58,869 nucleotides of DNA from Pseudomonas sp. RGM2987 (GTDB lineage: Bacteria; Pseudomonadota; Gammaproteobacteria; Pseudomonadales; Pseudomonadaceae), in contig NZ_JALJDX010000195.1 of NCBI RefSeq assembly GCF_022952855.1, positions 1-58,869 of the forward strand, given 5' to 3'. Below are positions 39,977 through 49,003 of the stretch, piece after piece. Each line of letters opens with the position of its first letter. The stretch's first letter is position 1. Under the pieces are notes generated by a model, which was given only the letters and a program-made list of their open reading frames with translations, searched no databases and was not told the DNA's origin. The translations under genes and the position numbers were made by a program.

Positions 39977-41374
39977 ATGCACGATCCCCACAGCGAACGC
40001 ATGAGCAGCGGCGAGACCCGCGCGGCAAGCGGTCTGGCCCTGGTGTTCGCCTTCCGCATGCTGGGCATGTTCATGGTGTTGCCAGTACTGGCCACCTATG
40101 GCATGGACCTGGCGGGCGCGACCCCGGCCCTCATCGGTCTGGCGATTGGCGCCTATGGCCTGACCCAGGCGATTTTCCAGATTCCGTTCGGGATCATTTC
40201 CGACCGCATCGGCCGGCGTCCGGTGATCTACCTGGGGCTGGTCGTCTTCGCCCTCGGCAGTGTGCTGGCCGCCAACGCTGACTCGATCTGGGGCGTGATC
40301 GCCGGACGTATCCTGCAAGGCGCTGGGGCTATTTCCGCAGCGGTGATGGCGCTGCTGTCAGACCTGACCCGCGAACAGCATCGGACCAAGGCCATGGCGA
40401 TGATCGGCATGACGATCGGCCTGTCGTTCGCGGTCGCTATGGTCGTAGGACCGTTGCTGACCCGTGCCTTTGGCCTGTCGGGCTTGTTCCTGGCGACCGG
40501 TGCCATGGCATTGGTGGGGATCCTGATCGTCGCCTTCATGGTGCCGCGCTCCACCGGGCCGTTGCAGCACCGTGAATCCGGCGTAGCCCGCCAGGCGCTG
40601 ATCCCGACCCTCAAGCACCCGGACCTGCTGCGCCTGGACCTGGGGATTTTCGTGCTCCACGCCATGCTCATGTCCAGCTTCGTCGCCCTGCCGCTGGCGC
40701 TGGTCGAGAAGGCAGGACTGCCCAAGGAGCAGCACTGGTGGGTGTACCTGACGGCACTGCTGATTTCGTTCTTCGCCATGATCCCGTTCATCATCTATGG
40801 CGAGAAACGACGCAAAATGAAACGAGTTTTGCTCGGCGCCGTCATGACGCTGATGCTCACTGAGCTATTCTTCTGGGAGTTCGGCGACAGCTTGCGGGCG
40901 CTGGTGATCGGCACGGTGGTGTTCTTTACCGCGTTCAATCTGCTTGAGGCTTCGCTGCCCTCGTTGATCAGCAAGGTTTCACCGGCTGGCGGCAAGGGCA
41001 CGGCAATGGGGGTGTACTCCACCAGCCAGTTCCTTGGTTCGGCGTTGGGCGGGATCCTCGGCGGCTGGTTGTTCCAGCATGGCGGTTTGTCGGTTGTGTT
41101 CCTGGGATGTGCCGCGCTGGCTGCACTTTGGCTGGTCTTTGCTGTTACCATGCGCGAACCTCCGTATGTGACGAGCCTGCGCTTGCCGTTGTCGCCCGAA
41201 GCCATCCGCGAAGCAGGCCTGACCGAGCGCCTCAAGGCCGTCGTTGGAGTAACCGATGCAGTGGTGGTCGCCGACGAAGCGGCCGTTTATATCAAACTGG
41301 ACACCGAATTATTGGATCGCGCGACGCTCGAGCGCCTGGTGAACAACCCGGCCCCGACCGCGTGCGAAGCCTAG
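39977..41374 (+). CDS. MFS transporter, YajR-like
   Basis: A 465-residue inner-membrane protein with about 12 hydrophobic helices. Motif A after helix 2 reads [13 protein letters not shown], and the N-terminal half resembles drug:H+ antiporter family members. After the last helix comes a soluble tail of about 65 residues ([16 protein letters not shown] onward, ending [18 protein letters not shown]) that resembles the small ferredoxin-like YAM domain of E. coli YajR. The substrate is not known. The ATG at 39977 follows GAGG. It is only 9 bases upstream of ssb, so ssb probably depends on its transcript or on a promoter inside it. Confidence 0.85.
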   Translation: MHDPHSERMSSGETRAASGLALVFAFRMLGMFMVLPVLATYGMDLAGATPALIGLAIGAYGLTQAIFQIPFGIISDRIGRRPVIYLGLVVFALGSVLAANADSIWGVIAGRILQGAGAISAAVMALLSDLTREQHRTKAMAMIGMTIGLSFAVAMVVGPLLTRAFGLSGLFLATGAMALVGILIVAFMVPRSTGPLQHRESGVARQALIPTLKHPDLLRLDLGIFVLHAMLMSSFVALPLALVEKAGLPKEQHWWVYLTALLISFFAMIPFIIYGEKRRKMKRVLLGAVMTLMLTELFFWEFGDSLRALVIGTVVFFTAFNLLEASLPSLISKVSPAGGKGTAMGVYSTSQFLGSALGGILGGWLFQHGGLSVVFLGCAALAALWLVFAVTMREPPYVTSLRLPLSPEAIREAGLTERLKAVVGVTDAVVVADEAAVYIKLDTELLDRATLERLVNNPAPTACEA

Positions 41375-41383
41375 GAGAACGTT

Positions 41384-41899
41384 ATGGCCCGTGGGGTTAA
41401 CAAAGTCATATTGGTCGGTACTTGCGGCCAGGATCCCGAAGTTCGCTACCTGCCGAACGGCAACGCCGTGACCAACCTGAGTCTGGCGACCAGCGAACAG
41501 TGGACCGACAAGCAGACCGGCCAGAAGGTCGAGAAGACCGAATGGCACCGCGTGTCGATGTTCGGCAAAGTGGCGGAGATCGCCGGCGAATACCTGCGCA
41601 AAGGTTCGCAGGTGTACATCGAAGGCAAGCTGCAGACCCGCGAGTGGGAAAAAGACGGCATCAAGCGCTACACCACCGAAATCGTGGTCGACATGCAAGG
41701 CACCATGCAACTGCTGGGCGGTCGTCCACAGGGTGACCAGCAGCAAGGTGGCAACAACTACCAGCAGTCGGCTCCGCGCCAGCAGGCCCCGCGTCCGCAG
41801 TCGGCGCCACAGCCACAGCGCGAGCGTCCGGCCCCACAACAGGCCGCACCGCAACCGGCTCCGGATTTCGACAGCTTTGATGACGATATTCCGTTCTAA
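41384..41899 (+). CDS. ssb: single-stranded DNA-binding protein
   Basis: The 171-residue SSB protects single strands in replication and repair. It has an N-terminal OB fold ([19 protein letters not shown] to about residue 110), then a Gln/Pro/Arg-rich disordered linker, and ends in the acidic tip DSFDDDIPF that recruits SSB-interacting proteins. The length is usual for pseudomonads. A terminator follows. Confidence 0.98.
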   Translation: MARGVNKVILVGTCGQDPEVRYLPNGNAVTNLSLATSEQWTDKQTGQKVEKTEWHRVSMFGKVAEIAGEYLRKGSQVYIEGKLQTREWEKDGIKRYTTEIVVDMQGTMQLLGGRPQGDQQQGGNNYQQSAPRQQAPRPQSAPQPQRERPAPQQAAPQPAPDFDSFDDDIPF

Positions 41900-41926
41900 A
41901 CGCAGCTGAAAGCTTCAAGCCCAAGA

Positions 41927-41963
41927 AAAAAACCGCGCTTCGTTACCAATGCGCGGTTTTTTT
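41927..41963. terminator. ssb terminator, also usable from the minus strand
   Basis: AAACCGCGC and GCGCGGTTT flank a 12-base loop with As before and seven Ts after. It lies between convergent ssb and the isochorismatase-like gene and can serve both. Confidence 0.9.
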
Positions 41964-41974
41964 ACGCTTGTTGA

Positions 41975-42529
41975 TCATGCCTTGGGGTTAAGGAACTGCT
42001 CTGTGCTCACCACGCTCGCATAAGCAAACCCCAGCGCCGCCATAAACGCCGCATGCACCTGGGCGGCGGGGACAACGACGCCGTTGAATTCCAGGTCCCG
42101 GGTGGCGCAGGCATCATGGATCACTGTGACGCCATAGCCCAGGTCTGCCGCCGCACGGGTGACGCCATCGACGCACATGTGGCTCATGCTGCCGACGATG
42201 ACCAGTTGCTCGATACCGTGTTGCTCAAGAATGGATTGCAACTCGGTCTCGCGGAACGAATTGACGAAGTGCTTGAGCACCACCGGTTCATCCGCCCGGT
42301 TAAGCACCTTGGCGTGCAGCTTCGCGCCGTCGGAGCCGGGTGTGAAGAACGGGGCGTCGTCGGAAGTGAACTCGTGGCGGATATGCACCACCTGGTTGCC
42401 GGCGTGGCGAAAGGCTTCGATGACCTTTGAAGCATTGTCGGCGGCGGCTTCGACATCGGCCAGTGGCCATTTTCCTTGGGGGAAGTAGTCGTTCTGGATA
42501 TCGACTACGATGAGCGCTTGCTTGGACAT
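41975..42529 (-). CDS. isochorismatase-like cysteine hydrolase
   Basis: A 184-residue protein of the cysteine-hydrolase family that includes nicotinamidase, N-carbamoylsarcosine amidase and isochorismatase. The catalytic triad is visible: D10 (LIVVDIQNDYF), K86 (VVLKHFVN) and C119 (MSHMCVDGVTRAAADLGY). The true substrate cannot be read from sequence. It is cytosolic. The gene is divergent from a GlxA-type regulator with 99 bases between the two starts, suggesting control by that neighbour. Confidence 0.9.
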   Translation of the reverse strand: MSKQALIVVDIQNDYFPQGKWPLADVEAAADNASKVIEAFRHAGNQVVHIRHEFTSDDAPFFTPGSDGAKLHAKVLNRADEPVVLKHFVNSFRETELQSILEQHGIEQLVIVGSMSHMCVDGVTRAAADLGYGVTVIHDACATRDLEFNGVVVPAAQVHAAFMAALGFAYASVVSTEQFLNPKA

Positions 42530-42628
42530 GGAGGCTTTCCTTGATCGGATTGGATGTGCGGCCAGTATTGGCGCTCGCTATCGGTTCGAGGATTGGCCGC
42601 AACGACAATAAACGAGGGAAAACTGACA

Positions 42629-43627
42629 ATGACGCAGCACAGGGCAGCCGCCGAGCTGGGGATCCTGGTTTATCCCGGCGCGCAATTGGCGGCGGTGCAT
42701 GGGCTCACCGATCTGTTTGCCGTGGCCCAGCGGATTGCCGGCGAACAGGCCAGCGCGCAGCTGCCGCGCTTGCGGGTCAGCCATTGGCGGGCGGGGCAGG
42801 GCGAGACTCCGGCGCGCGAATTCGACAGCGAAACCGGGCCGGCCGGTCATCTGGTCGCGTTGCTGATTCCGCCATCGATTGCCGGGTTCGACGATGGCCT
42901 GGCTACCCCGGCGCTGATGGATTGGTTGCGCACGTTGCATGCCGGTGGCACGGTGTTGGGCGGGGTTTGCGTCGGTTCGATCCTGCTGGCCGAAAGCGGT
43001 CTGCTCGACGGGCGTAGCGCCACCACCCATTGGACTTCCGCCAAAAGCTTCGCCGCGCGTTATCCGGCGATCAAGCTCAACGCCGACAAGCCCATCGTCG
43101 ACGACGGCGACCTGATCACTACCGCCGGGCTGATGGCCTGGTCGGAGCTGGGCCTGCGCCTGGTGGATCGCCTGCTCGGCCCGAGCATTGCCACGCGCAC
43201 CGCGCAGTTCCTGGTGGTCGAGCACAGCGACAGCGCGAGCCAGTGCGGCAGCAATTTCGCGCCGATCCTCGGGCATGGCGATGGGGCGATCCTCAAGGTC
43301 CAGCACTGGTTGCAAGGCAGCGGCGCAGTGGACGTGTCTCTGGGGGCGATGGCCGAGCGGGCCGGGCTGGAAGAGCGCACCTTCCTGCGCCGGTTTCGCG
43401 CCGCCACCGGGCTCAAGCCCACCGAGTACTGCCAGCACCTGCGCGTCGGCAAGGCCCGGGCGATGCTCGAATTCACCAACGGCACCATCGACCACATTGC
43501 CTGGACCGTCGGTTATCAGGATCCGAGTGCCTTTCGCGCCACGTTCAAGAAAATCACCGGAATGGCGCCGAGCGATTATCGGGCGCGGTTTGGGGTGAGT
43601 CCGTCAGCGCTCACAAGGCCACAATAA
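42629..43627 (+). CDS. GlxA-family AraC-type transcriptional regulator
   Basis: A 332-residue regulator with a DJ-1/PfpI-like N-terminal domain (about 8-185), with C114 in GGVCVGSILLAESG at the nucleophile-elbow position. A C-terminal AraC double helix-turn-helix follows (about 225-325, with VGYQDPSAFRATFKKITGMAPSDYR split over its second half). Members sense small amine or amide ligands, for example GbdR, CdhR and ArgR in Pseudomonas. The ATG at 42629 follows GAGGG. The adjacent divergent hydrolase is the likely target. The ligand is unknown. Confidence 0.9.
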   Translation: MTQHRAAAELGILVYPGAQLAAVHGLTDLFAVAQRIAGEQASAQLPRLRVSHWRAGQGETPAREFDSETGPAGHLVALLIPPSIAGFDDGLATPALMDWLRTLHAGGTVLGGVCVGSILLAESGLLDGRSATTHWTSAKSFAARYPAIKLNADKPIVDDGDLITTAGLMAWSELGLRLVDRLLGPSIATRTAQFLVVEHSDSASQCGSNFAPILGHGDGAILKVQHWLQGSGAVDVSLGAMAERAGLEERTFLRRFRAATGLKPTEYCQHLRVGKARAMLEFTNGTIDHIAWTVGYQDPSAFRATFKKITGMAPSDYRARFGVSPSALTRPQ

Positions 43628-43671
43628 GCCTGTTGGGGTGCAGACCCTTGAATCTTAGGGGGCGCTTCGCA

Positions 43672-43699
43672 CCCCAGCGGGAGCAAGCTCCCTCGCCAC
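43672..43699 (+). repeat. single REP element, type 2
   Basis: CCCCAGCGGGAGCAAGCTCC then CTCGCCAC matches one arm of the REP pair at 50035-50125. A partner arm is not evident. It sits in the 269-base gap 43628-43896, in which I see no gene; the rest holds an imperfect repeat (ACGCCGCGGCGT, about 43829-43840) of unknown meaning. Confidence 0.8.
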
Positions 43700-43896
43700 G
43701 GGGGAGTGTTGCTTCGGACATATCGTGCAATTTGCCGGATCGTGCGGGCCTGTCGTGCAGAATGAAACAGGCCAGGTGCCATCTGATTCACCTCCAGCCC
43801 TCCGCTCCGTTGATCCTGCGTCCAACGCCGCGGCGTTGGCCTGATCTCTGCACCCCCTTTGCCCACAGCCATCGAGCGCAGGTAAAAGGACAACGC

Positions 43897-45006
43897 ATGA
43901 CGTCGGTCAATCGCAAGAAAACGGTAATGGCCCATTCGGTCAATCCTCACGCACCGCTCCATGAAGTCGAGACCAATCGGGCGCTGGCCCGCTGGCTGGC
44001 GCAGATCCTCGGATGGGACTTCGGCGGCAGTCATGACGGACAGCAAGCCGTCGGTCCAGACCTGTATTGGCTACCCACGCAAACCCTGATTGGCACCGAG
44101 ACTGCGCAGCGCCTGGGCGTGCAGGGCCCGGAGGACCTGTGGGGCGGTTTCGTCGAGCATGATTTCATTTGCACCAAGGCGATTACCCACGGTCTGTTGA
44201 ATAAGCATGCGGTGGCGCCAATAGGTTGGTCGCCGTTGTTTTCCAAGCTGACCCGAGGCGCGGTACTGGATGGCGTGACAGTCTTTTCGCTCAAGGATGC
44301 GCGCTTGGCCGCCGAGCACTTGCTGTACAGCGGAGCGATGCGCTTCAAGCCGATCCATGCCTCTGCCGGGCGCGATCAGCGGGTCATCACCAGCCTGGCG
44401 CAATTTGACGAGCTGGCCGCCGCGCCCGACGCCCAGGCGACGTTCAGTGATGGCGTGGTGTTGGAGCAGAACCTCAGCGAGGTCAAGACCCAGAGCGTCG
44501 GCCAGAGTTTCATCGACGGCCGGGTCCTGAGCTACTGCGGCGTGCAGCACCTGACCCGCGACAGTGAAGGGCTGGAGGTGTACGGCGGCTCGGACTTGCT
44601 GGTGGCCCAGGGTGGCTATATCGAATTGCTCAAGCTGGAGCTGCCCGACGATGTGCGTGAGGCGGTGCGACTGGCGCAGGTGTTTGATGACGCCTCCAAC
44701 CAGGCCTACCCGAACTTTTTCGCGTCTCGGCGCAATTACGACATCGCCCAGGGCCTGGATGTCGGCGGCCAGCCCCGTGGCGGCGTGCTGGAACAGTCCT
44801 GGCGCATGGGCGGCGCCAGCAGCGCGGAGCTGGCGGCGTTGCAGGTGTTTGTCGAGGACCCGCAAACCTGCGCGGTGCGGGTGTCCTCGGTGGAGACCTA
44901 CGTCGACCAACCGTTGCCGTCCGGGGCCCGAGAGGTGTATCGAGGCCCGGCACACAATGGCGACTTCCTTCTCAAATACGTAACGGTTCAATCCTATGAC
45001 GGCTAG
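43897..45006 (+). CDS. DUF3182 family, ATP-grasp-like protein
   Basis: A 369-residue protein that I recognise as the DUF3182 family of Pseudomonas and relatives; no function is established to my knowledge. Features recall the ATP-grasp fold: a central MRFKPIHASAGRDQ like the nucleotide-binding Lys/Gly loop, VVLEQNLSEV, and a C-terminal SRRNYDIAQG and VLEQSWRMGGAS reminiscent of the metal-binding Asn/Asp segment. This suggests an ATP-dependent carboxylate-amine ligase (inference). The ATG at 43897 follows AAAGGA; the long upstream open frame that overlaps the regulator is a shadow. Its end overlaps the hydrolase start by 11 bases. Confidence 0.75.
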   Translation: MTSVNRKKTVMAHSVNPHAPLHEVETNRALARWLAQILGWDFGGSHDGQQAVGPDLYWLPTQTLIGTETAQRLGVQGPEDLWGGFVEHDFICTKAITHGLLNKHAVAPIGWSPLFSKLTRGAVLDGVTVFSLKDARLAAEHLLYSGAMRFKPIHASAGRDQRVITSLAQFDELAAAPDAQATFSDGVVLEQNLSEVKTQSVGQSFIDGRVLSYCGVQHLTRDSEGLEVYGGSDLLVAQGGYIELLKLELPDDVREAVRLAQVFDDASNQAYPNFFASRRNYDIAQGLDVGGQPRGGVLEQSWRMGGASSAELAALQVFVEDPQTCAVRVSSVETYVDQPLPSGAREVYRGPAHNGDFLLKYVTVQSYDG

Positions 45007-45754
45007 AAGCGAAACCATTCAGATCGAGATTGACGATGAGCGGATGGACGGGACTTTCCTGAGCCCCAAGTCGAAGGTCCCCGGCGTGCTGTTCGTCCAT
45101 GGTTGGGGCGGCAGCCAGGAGCGCGACCTGGAGCGGGCCAAGGGCATTGCAGGGCTGGGTTGCGTGTGCCTGACTTTCGACTTGCGCGGCCACACCGGCG
45201 GGGCGGGGATTCCCCTGTCGCGGGTCACACGGGAAGACAATCTGCGTGACCTGCTGGCGGCCTATGATCGATTGCTGGCCCATCCGGCCCTCGATACTTC
45301 GGCGATTGCCGTGGTGGGCACCAGCTACGGCGGCTACCTGGCCTCGATCCTGACCGCGCTGCGACCGGTGCGCTGGCTGGCCTTGCGAGTGCCGGCGCTG
45401 TACCGCGACGAACAGTGGCACACGCCCAAGCGCGATCTGGACAAGGCTGACCTGCTGGATTACCGCAGCACCCTGGTGCACGCCGACACCAACCGCGCCT
45501 TGCAGGCCTGTTCGCAATTTACCGGGGATGTGCTGCTGGTGGAGTCCGAGACGGACGATCACGTGCCCCACGCCACCATCATGAGCTACCGGGCGGCCTG
45601 CCAGCAGACTCATTCGCTGACCCACCGGATCATCGATGGCGCCGACCATTCCTTGAGCGACCCCGTGTCACAACAGGCCTACACCTCGATCCTGGTGGGC
45701 TGGATCACGGAAATGGTGGTGGGGGAACGGTTGAGCATTATTCAGGAGCGGTAG
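44996..45754 (+). CDS. alpha/beta-hydrolase, dienelactone-hydrolase/peptidase-like
   Basis: A 252-residue soluble hydrolase. The nucleophile is S110 in the elbow GTSYGGY, the acid likely D188 (SETDDHVP) and the base H218 (DGADHSL). The oxyanion region is VHGWGGS (34-40). The substrate is unknown. It overlaps the DUF3182 gene and is surely cotranscribed, so the hydrolase may release or process the product of that ligase-like protein (inference). It faces ybhN across a REP pair; no other terminator is visible. Confidence 0.85.
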   Translation: MTARSETIQIEIDDERMDGTFLSPKSKVPGVLFVHGWGGSQERDLERAKGIAGLGCVCLTFDLRGHTGGAGIPLSRVTREDNLRDLLAAYDRLLAHPALDTSAIAVVGTSYGGYLASILTALRPVRWLALRVPALYRDEQWHTPKRDLDKADLLDYRSTLVHADTNRALQACSQFTGDVLLVESETDDHVPHATIMSYRAACQQTHSLTHRIIDGADHSLSDPVSQQAYTSILVGWITEMVVGERLSIIQER

Positions 45755-45772
45755 TAGTGTGGTGTTTGTGAT

Positions 45773-45877
45773 GGCCTCTTCGCGAGCAAGCCCGCTCCCA
45801 CACTGAGTCTTCACTGGCCCACAAATCAGCATTCATCACAAAACCCATGTGGGAGCGGGCTTGCTCGCGAAGGGGCC
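45773..45877. repeat. inverted REP pair (REPIN), type 1
   Basis: GGCCTCTTCGCGAGCAAGCC onward (45773-45803) and its reverse complement ending GCTCGCGAAGGGGCC (45848-45877) face each other over about 44 bases. It occupies the gap between the ends of the hydrolase and ybhN and may act as an mRNA 3' stabiliser or terminator for both. Confidence 0.93.
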
Positions 45878-45904
45878 AGCCCATACAACCTCTAACTCAA
45901 GGTT

Positions 45905-46906
45905 TCACTTGACCCCAGGCTTGACCCGCAACGCCTTGGCCTTCGCCTCGATCACCAAATACATCACCACCGTGATCAACAACGGCAGGATGAAATAGAT
46001 CGCCCGATAAGCAATCAACCCCGCCAGCAGGCTGCCCCGCGACACTTCATGCTGCAGCAAGGCAATGAACACCGCCTCCAACACCCCAAGCCCCGCCGGA
46101 ATATGGGTGATGACCCCGGCAATACTGCTGATCAGCAATACCCCGAGCACCACCGGGTAATCCAGTTTGCTCGGCAGCAAAGTGAATATGACGGCCGCCA
46201 TCAACGACCAGTTGAGCGCCCCCAGTGCCAGTTGCAAGATCGCCATGCGCAGCGATGGCAGGTTGATTTCCATGCCTCGAATGGTCCAGGCCCGGCGTTT
46301 GGAGAAGCGGCAGGCCAGCAGATACCCGGCGCTCGCCAGCAGCAACAGCACGCCCACACCCTGCAACGCACCGCTGCTCAGTTTCCAGCCGGGTGGCATG
46401 GTCACCAGGCCGCTGCTGAACACCACGCCGGCCAGGGTCATGTAGCCGAACCAATTCGTCGCCAGGCTCAGCCCGAGGATCTTGGCGATGTTCCCGGTGC
46501 TGACCCCCAGTCGTGAATACAGCCGATAGCGCATGGCGATGCCGCCGACCCAGGCGCTGAGGTTGAGGTTGAAGGCGTAACTGATCACCCCCACCGGCAG
46601 GATCTGTCGCCAACCGAGTTTCTGGCGGATGTAGGTGCGGCCAATCAAGTCGAAGCAGGCGTAGGTGATGAAGCTGATGATGGTCAACCCAGCGGCGATG
46701 ATCAGCGTGCGCACTTTGAAATCGGCCAGGGTATCGAACACTTCCGACCAGTCGATGCGTCGGGCCAGGGTCGTGAACAGTACGATCAGCAGCAGGAAGA
46801 AGGCCAGGGTCAGCGGTCTTTTCCAGCGGCTCCAGCGGGAGGTGGGCTTGGCCTGGTCCGGCGCTCGGCTGTCCCTTGGCGCGGTCTGCGCTTCAGAGTG
46901 GTTCAT
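45905..46906 (-). CDS. ybhN: YbhN / LPG-synthase-TM family membrane protein
   Basis: A 333-residue inner-membrane protein with about eight hydrophobic helices after a basic, Pro-rich N-terminus (to about residue 30). It matches the flippase-like lysylphosphatidylglycerol-synthase transmembrane family (UPF0104, E. coli YbhN), marked by SYAFNLNLSAWVGGIAMRYR and THIPAGLGVLEAVFIALL. It has no synthase domain, so lipid transfer or flipping is more likely than lysyl addition. Its start overlaps the end of clsB by 14 bases; it is last in the operon. Confidence 0.87.
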   Translation of the reverse strand: MNHSEAQTAPRDSRAPDQAKPTSRWSRWKRPLTLAFFLLLIVLFTTLARRIDWSEVFDTLADFKVRTLIIAAGLTIISFITYACFDLIGRTYIRQKLGWRQILPVGVISYAFNLNLSAWVGGIAMRYRLYSRLGVSTGNIAKILGLSLATNWFGYMTLAGVVFSSGLVTMPPGWKLSSGALQGVGVLLLLASAGYLLACRFSKRRAWTIRGMEINLPSLRMAILQLALGALNWSLMAAVIFTLLPSKLDYPVVLGVLLISSIAGVITHIPAGLGVLEAVFIALLQHEVSRGSLLAGLIAYRAIYFILPLLITVVMYLVIEAKAKALRVKPGVK

Positions 46907-48191
46907 GGGGTTCGCTCCGGACCGCCGTCGGCGGCGAAAAAGGTTTCAGACGCGGTTTATGGGCCGGCAGCCATCCGGCCCAGGCCGGGAAGTGGCGCAA
47001 GAAGTGGAACACCATGAAACCGATGGTCATGCGCCAGATCAGGCCGCGTGGGGCCTGGGCTTCGCGCATGACGGTGCAATGGTTGCGGCACAGGTAATCG
47101 AGGCGCTCGTGCAACTGGCGGTTGAACGCACGGTCGCGGATCAGCACGTTGGCTTCCAGGTTCAACGACAGGCTCAGGGGGTCGAGGTTGCTCGATCCCA
47201 CGGTGCTCCAGTCCTCGTCCACCAGGGCGACCTTGCCGTGCAGCGGCCGTTCGCAGTATTCGTAGATCACTACACCGGCCTTGAGCAGGTAGCTGTAGAG
47301 CATCCGCGCCGCGAGCTTGGCGATCATCATGTCCGGCTGGCCCTGCAGGATCAGGCTGACTTCCACGCCACGTCGCGCCGCATTACGCATCTCCCGCAGT
47401 AGTCGATAACCCGGGAAGAAATAGGCGTTGGCGATCATCACCCGGCGCTGGGCGCTGCGCAGCACTTGCAGGTAGACCTCTTCGATGTCGGTCTGGTGAT
47501 CATGGTTGTCGCGGTAGACCAGGCGCACCTGGCCGTCGTGATCGCTGAAGGCTAACTCGCTGCGTCGACTGCGGCGTCGCTGCCACCAGTATTTGGCCCG
47601 CGATGGCCGACCGCTCTGTAACAGCGCGAAGTGATGGATGTCCACCACCGCCGGGCCTTTGATCTCCACCGAATAATCCTGCTTGGCCTCGGGGCCGAAG
47701 TCGCCGAGATGGTCGGCGGAAAAGTTGATCCCGCCGATAAACGCAATCACCCCGTCCACCACCACGACCTTGCGATGCAGACGGCGGAACCAGTTGGTGC
47801 GGATCCCCAGATGCCGGGGCGCCGGGTCGAACATCTGCAAGCGCACCCCGGCGTCGCTCAACGAGGTCAGGAATCCGGTGCTCAGCTCACCGCAGCCAAA
47901 GCCGTCGAGGCTGACCGTGATGCGCACGCCGCGCTGGGCGGCGTCTATCAGCAAGTCACGCAGTTCGTAGCCGACCTTGTCCTCGAACAGGATGAAGGTC
48001 TCCAGCAGGATCTCAGTCTGCGCCCTACGGATGGCCTCGAAGACCCGGGGGAAGTATTCCTCGCCGTTCTCCAGCAGCGTGACGCGGTTATTGCCGTGCC
48101 AGCCGTATTCGATATCGACCAGCGCCGGGTCGCGCTCGGTGGGCGTTGCCTCGACCTGTTCCACCGTCGCCTTGTTCATCGTCGCGCTCAT
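46893..48191 (-). CDS. clsB: cardiolipin synthase ClsB type (YbhO)
   Basis: A 432-residue phospholipase-D superfamily enzyme. Two HKD motifs are complete: H139-K141-D146 (LHRKVVVVDG) and H317-K319-D324 (LHGKVALVDE), each followed by GxxN (GGINFS, GSSNLDP). There are no N-terminal membrane helices, as in E. coli ClsB/YbhO rather than ClsA. ClsB makes cardiolipin and can make phosphatidylglycerol from phosphatidylethanolamine. It overlaps ybhP by 4 bases and ybhN by 14, reproducing the E. coli ybhP-ybhO-ybhN order. Confidence 0.93.
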   Translation of the reverse strand: MSATMNKATVEQVEATPTERDPALVDIEYGWHGNNRVTLLENGEEYFPRVFEAIRRAQTEILLETFILFEDKVGYELRDLLIDAAQRGVRITVSLDGFGCGELSTGFLTSLSDAGVRLQMFDPAPRHLGIRTNWFRRLHRKVVVVDGVIAFIGGINFSADHLGDFGPEAKQDYSVEIKGPAVVDIHHFALLQSGRPSRAKYWWQRRRSRRSELAFSDHDGQVRLVYRDNHDHQTDIEEVYLQVLRSAQRRVMIANAYFFPGYRLLREMRNAARRGVEVSLILQGQPDMMIAKLAARMLYSYLLKAGVVIYEYCERPLHGKVALVDEDWSTVGSSNLDPLSLSLNLEANVLIRDRAFNRQLHERLDYLCRNHCTVMREAQAPRGLIWRMTIGFMVFHFLRHFPAWAGWLPAHKPRLKPFSPPTAVRSEPHEPL

Positions 48192-49003
48192 AATTCGATC
48201 TCCACCGACAGCGGTGCATGGTCAGAAAGGTGCGACCAGGGGCGTACGCTCAACACCTTGGGTTGCAAAGCCTTGAGGTTGCGCACGTAGATGCGGTCCA
48301 GGCGCAGCACCGGCAGGCGCGCCGGAAAACTGCGGGCCGGCTTGCCCCAGTGTTCGGCGAACACCTCGCGCAGGCCGCAGGGTTCGAGCAAGTCGCTGGC
48401 CTTGCCGCGCCAATCGTTGAAGTCGCCGGCGACGATCACCGGGGCATCGGGCGGTAGTTCGCTCAAGCGTCGGCAGAGCAGTTTGAGTTGCTCGACCCGA
48501 TGGCCTTCGCGCAGCCCCAGGTGCACGCAGATCGCATGGACTTGCTGGCCTTCGGCGCCGCCCGGCAGTCTCAGCACGCTGTGGAGCATGCCGCGGCTTT
48601 CGTGGCCGCTGATGGAGACGTCGAGGTTGTCGTGGCGAATGATCTGGAATTTCGACAGCAGGGCGTTGCCATGGTCGCCTTCCGGGTACACCGCGTTGCG
48701 TCCATAGGCAAACTGCGGCCAGAGGCTGTCGGCGAGGAATTCGTATTGCGGCATGCTCGGCCAGTTGCTGTAGCGTTGGGGGTGATGTTCGTGAGTGCCG
48801 TGGACTTCCTGCAGGAACACCACGTCGGCGGCCACGCTGCGCACCGCTTCGCGCAGTTCCGGGAGAATGAAACGGCGGTTCAGGGCGGTGAAGCCTTTGT
48901 GGGTGTTGACCGTCAGCACTGTGAAGCGATTGACCGGGGCAAGGTCCTGGCTCATTGGCTGGAGCGGCTCGCGGGTGGTCTCGGTGGACTGGCGGGTGCT
49001 CAT
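48188..49003 (-). CDS. ybhP: endonuclease/exonuclease/phosphatase-family protein YbhP
   Basis: A 271-residue EEP-fold protein. N33 (TVNTHKG), E66 (FLQEVHG), the GDFNDWRG loop and H262 (SDHAPL) are the metal and catalytic residues. This fold serves DNA nucleases but also sphingomyelinases and inositol phosphatases. Beside clsB a phosphodiesterase acting on a lipid head group is as plausible as nuclease action. No signal peptide. It is coupled to both neighbours by 4-base ATGA overlaps. Confidence 0.88.
   Translation of the reverse strand: MSTRQSTETTREPLQPMSQDLAPVNRFTVLTVNTHKGFTALNRRFILPELREAVRSVAADVVFLQEVHGTHEHHPQRYSNWPSMPQYEFLADSLWPQFAYGRNAVYPEGDHGNALLSKFQIIRHDNLDVSISGHESRGMLHSVLRLPGGAEGQQVHAICVHLGLREGHRVEQLKLLCRRLSELPPDAPVIVAGDFNDWRGKASDLLEPCGLREVFAEHWGKPARSFPARLPVLRLDRIYVRNLKALQPKVLSVRPWSHLSDHAPLSVEIEL

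Noticed and set aside
43030..43896. Long N-terminal extension (289 residues) in frame with the DUF3182 gene
   Set aside because: It overlaps the AraC regulator and a REP element, is Arg/Gly/Ala-rich, and a good ribosome-binding site precedes the ATG at 43897.
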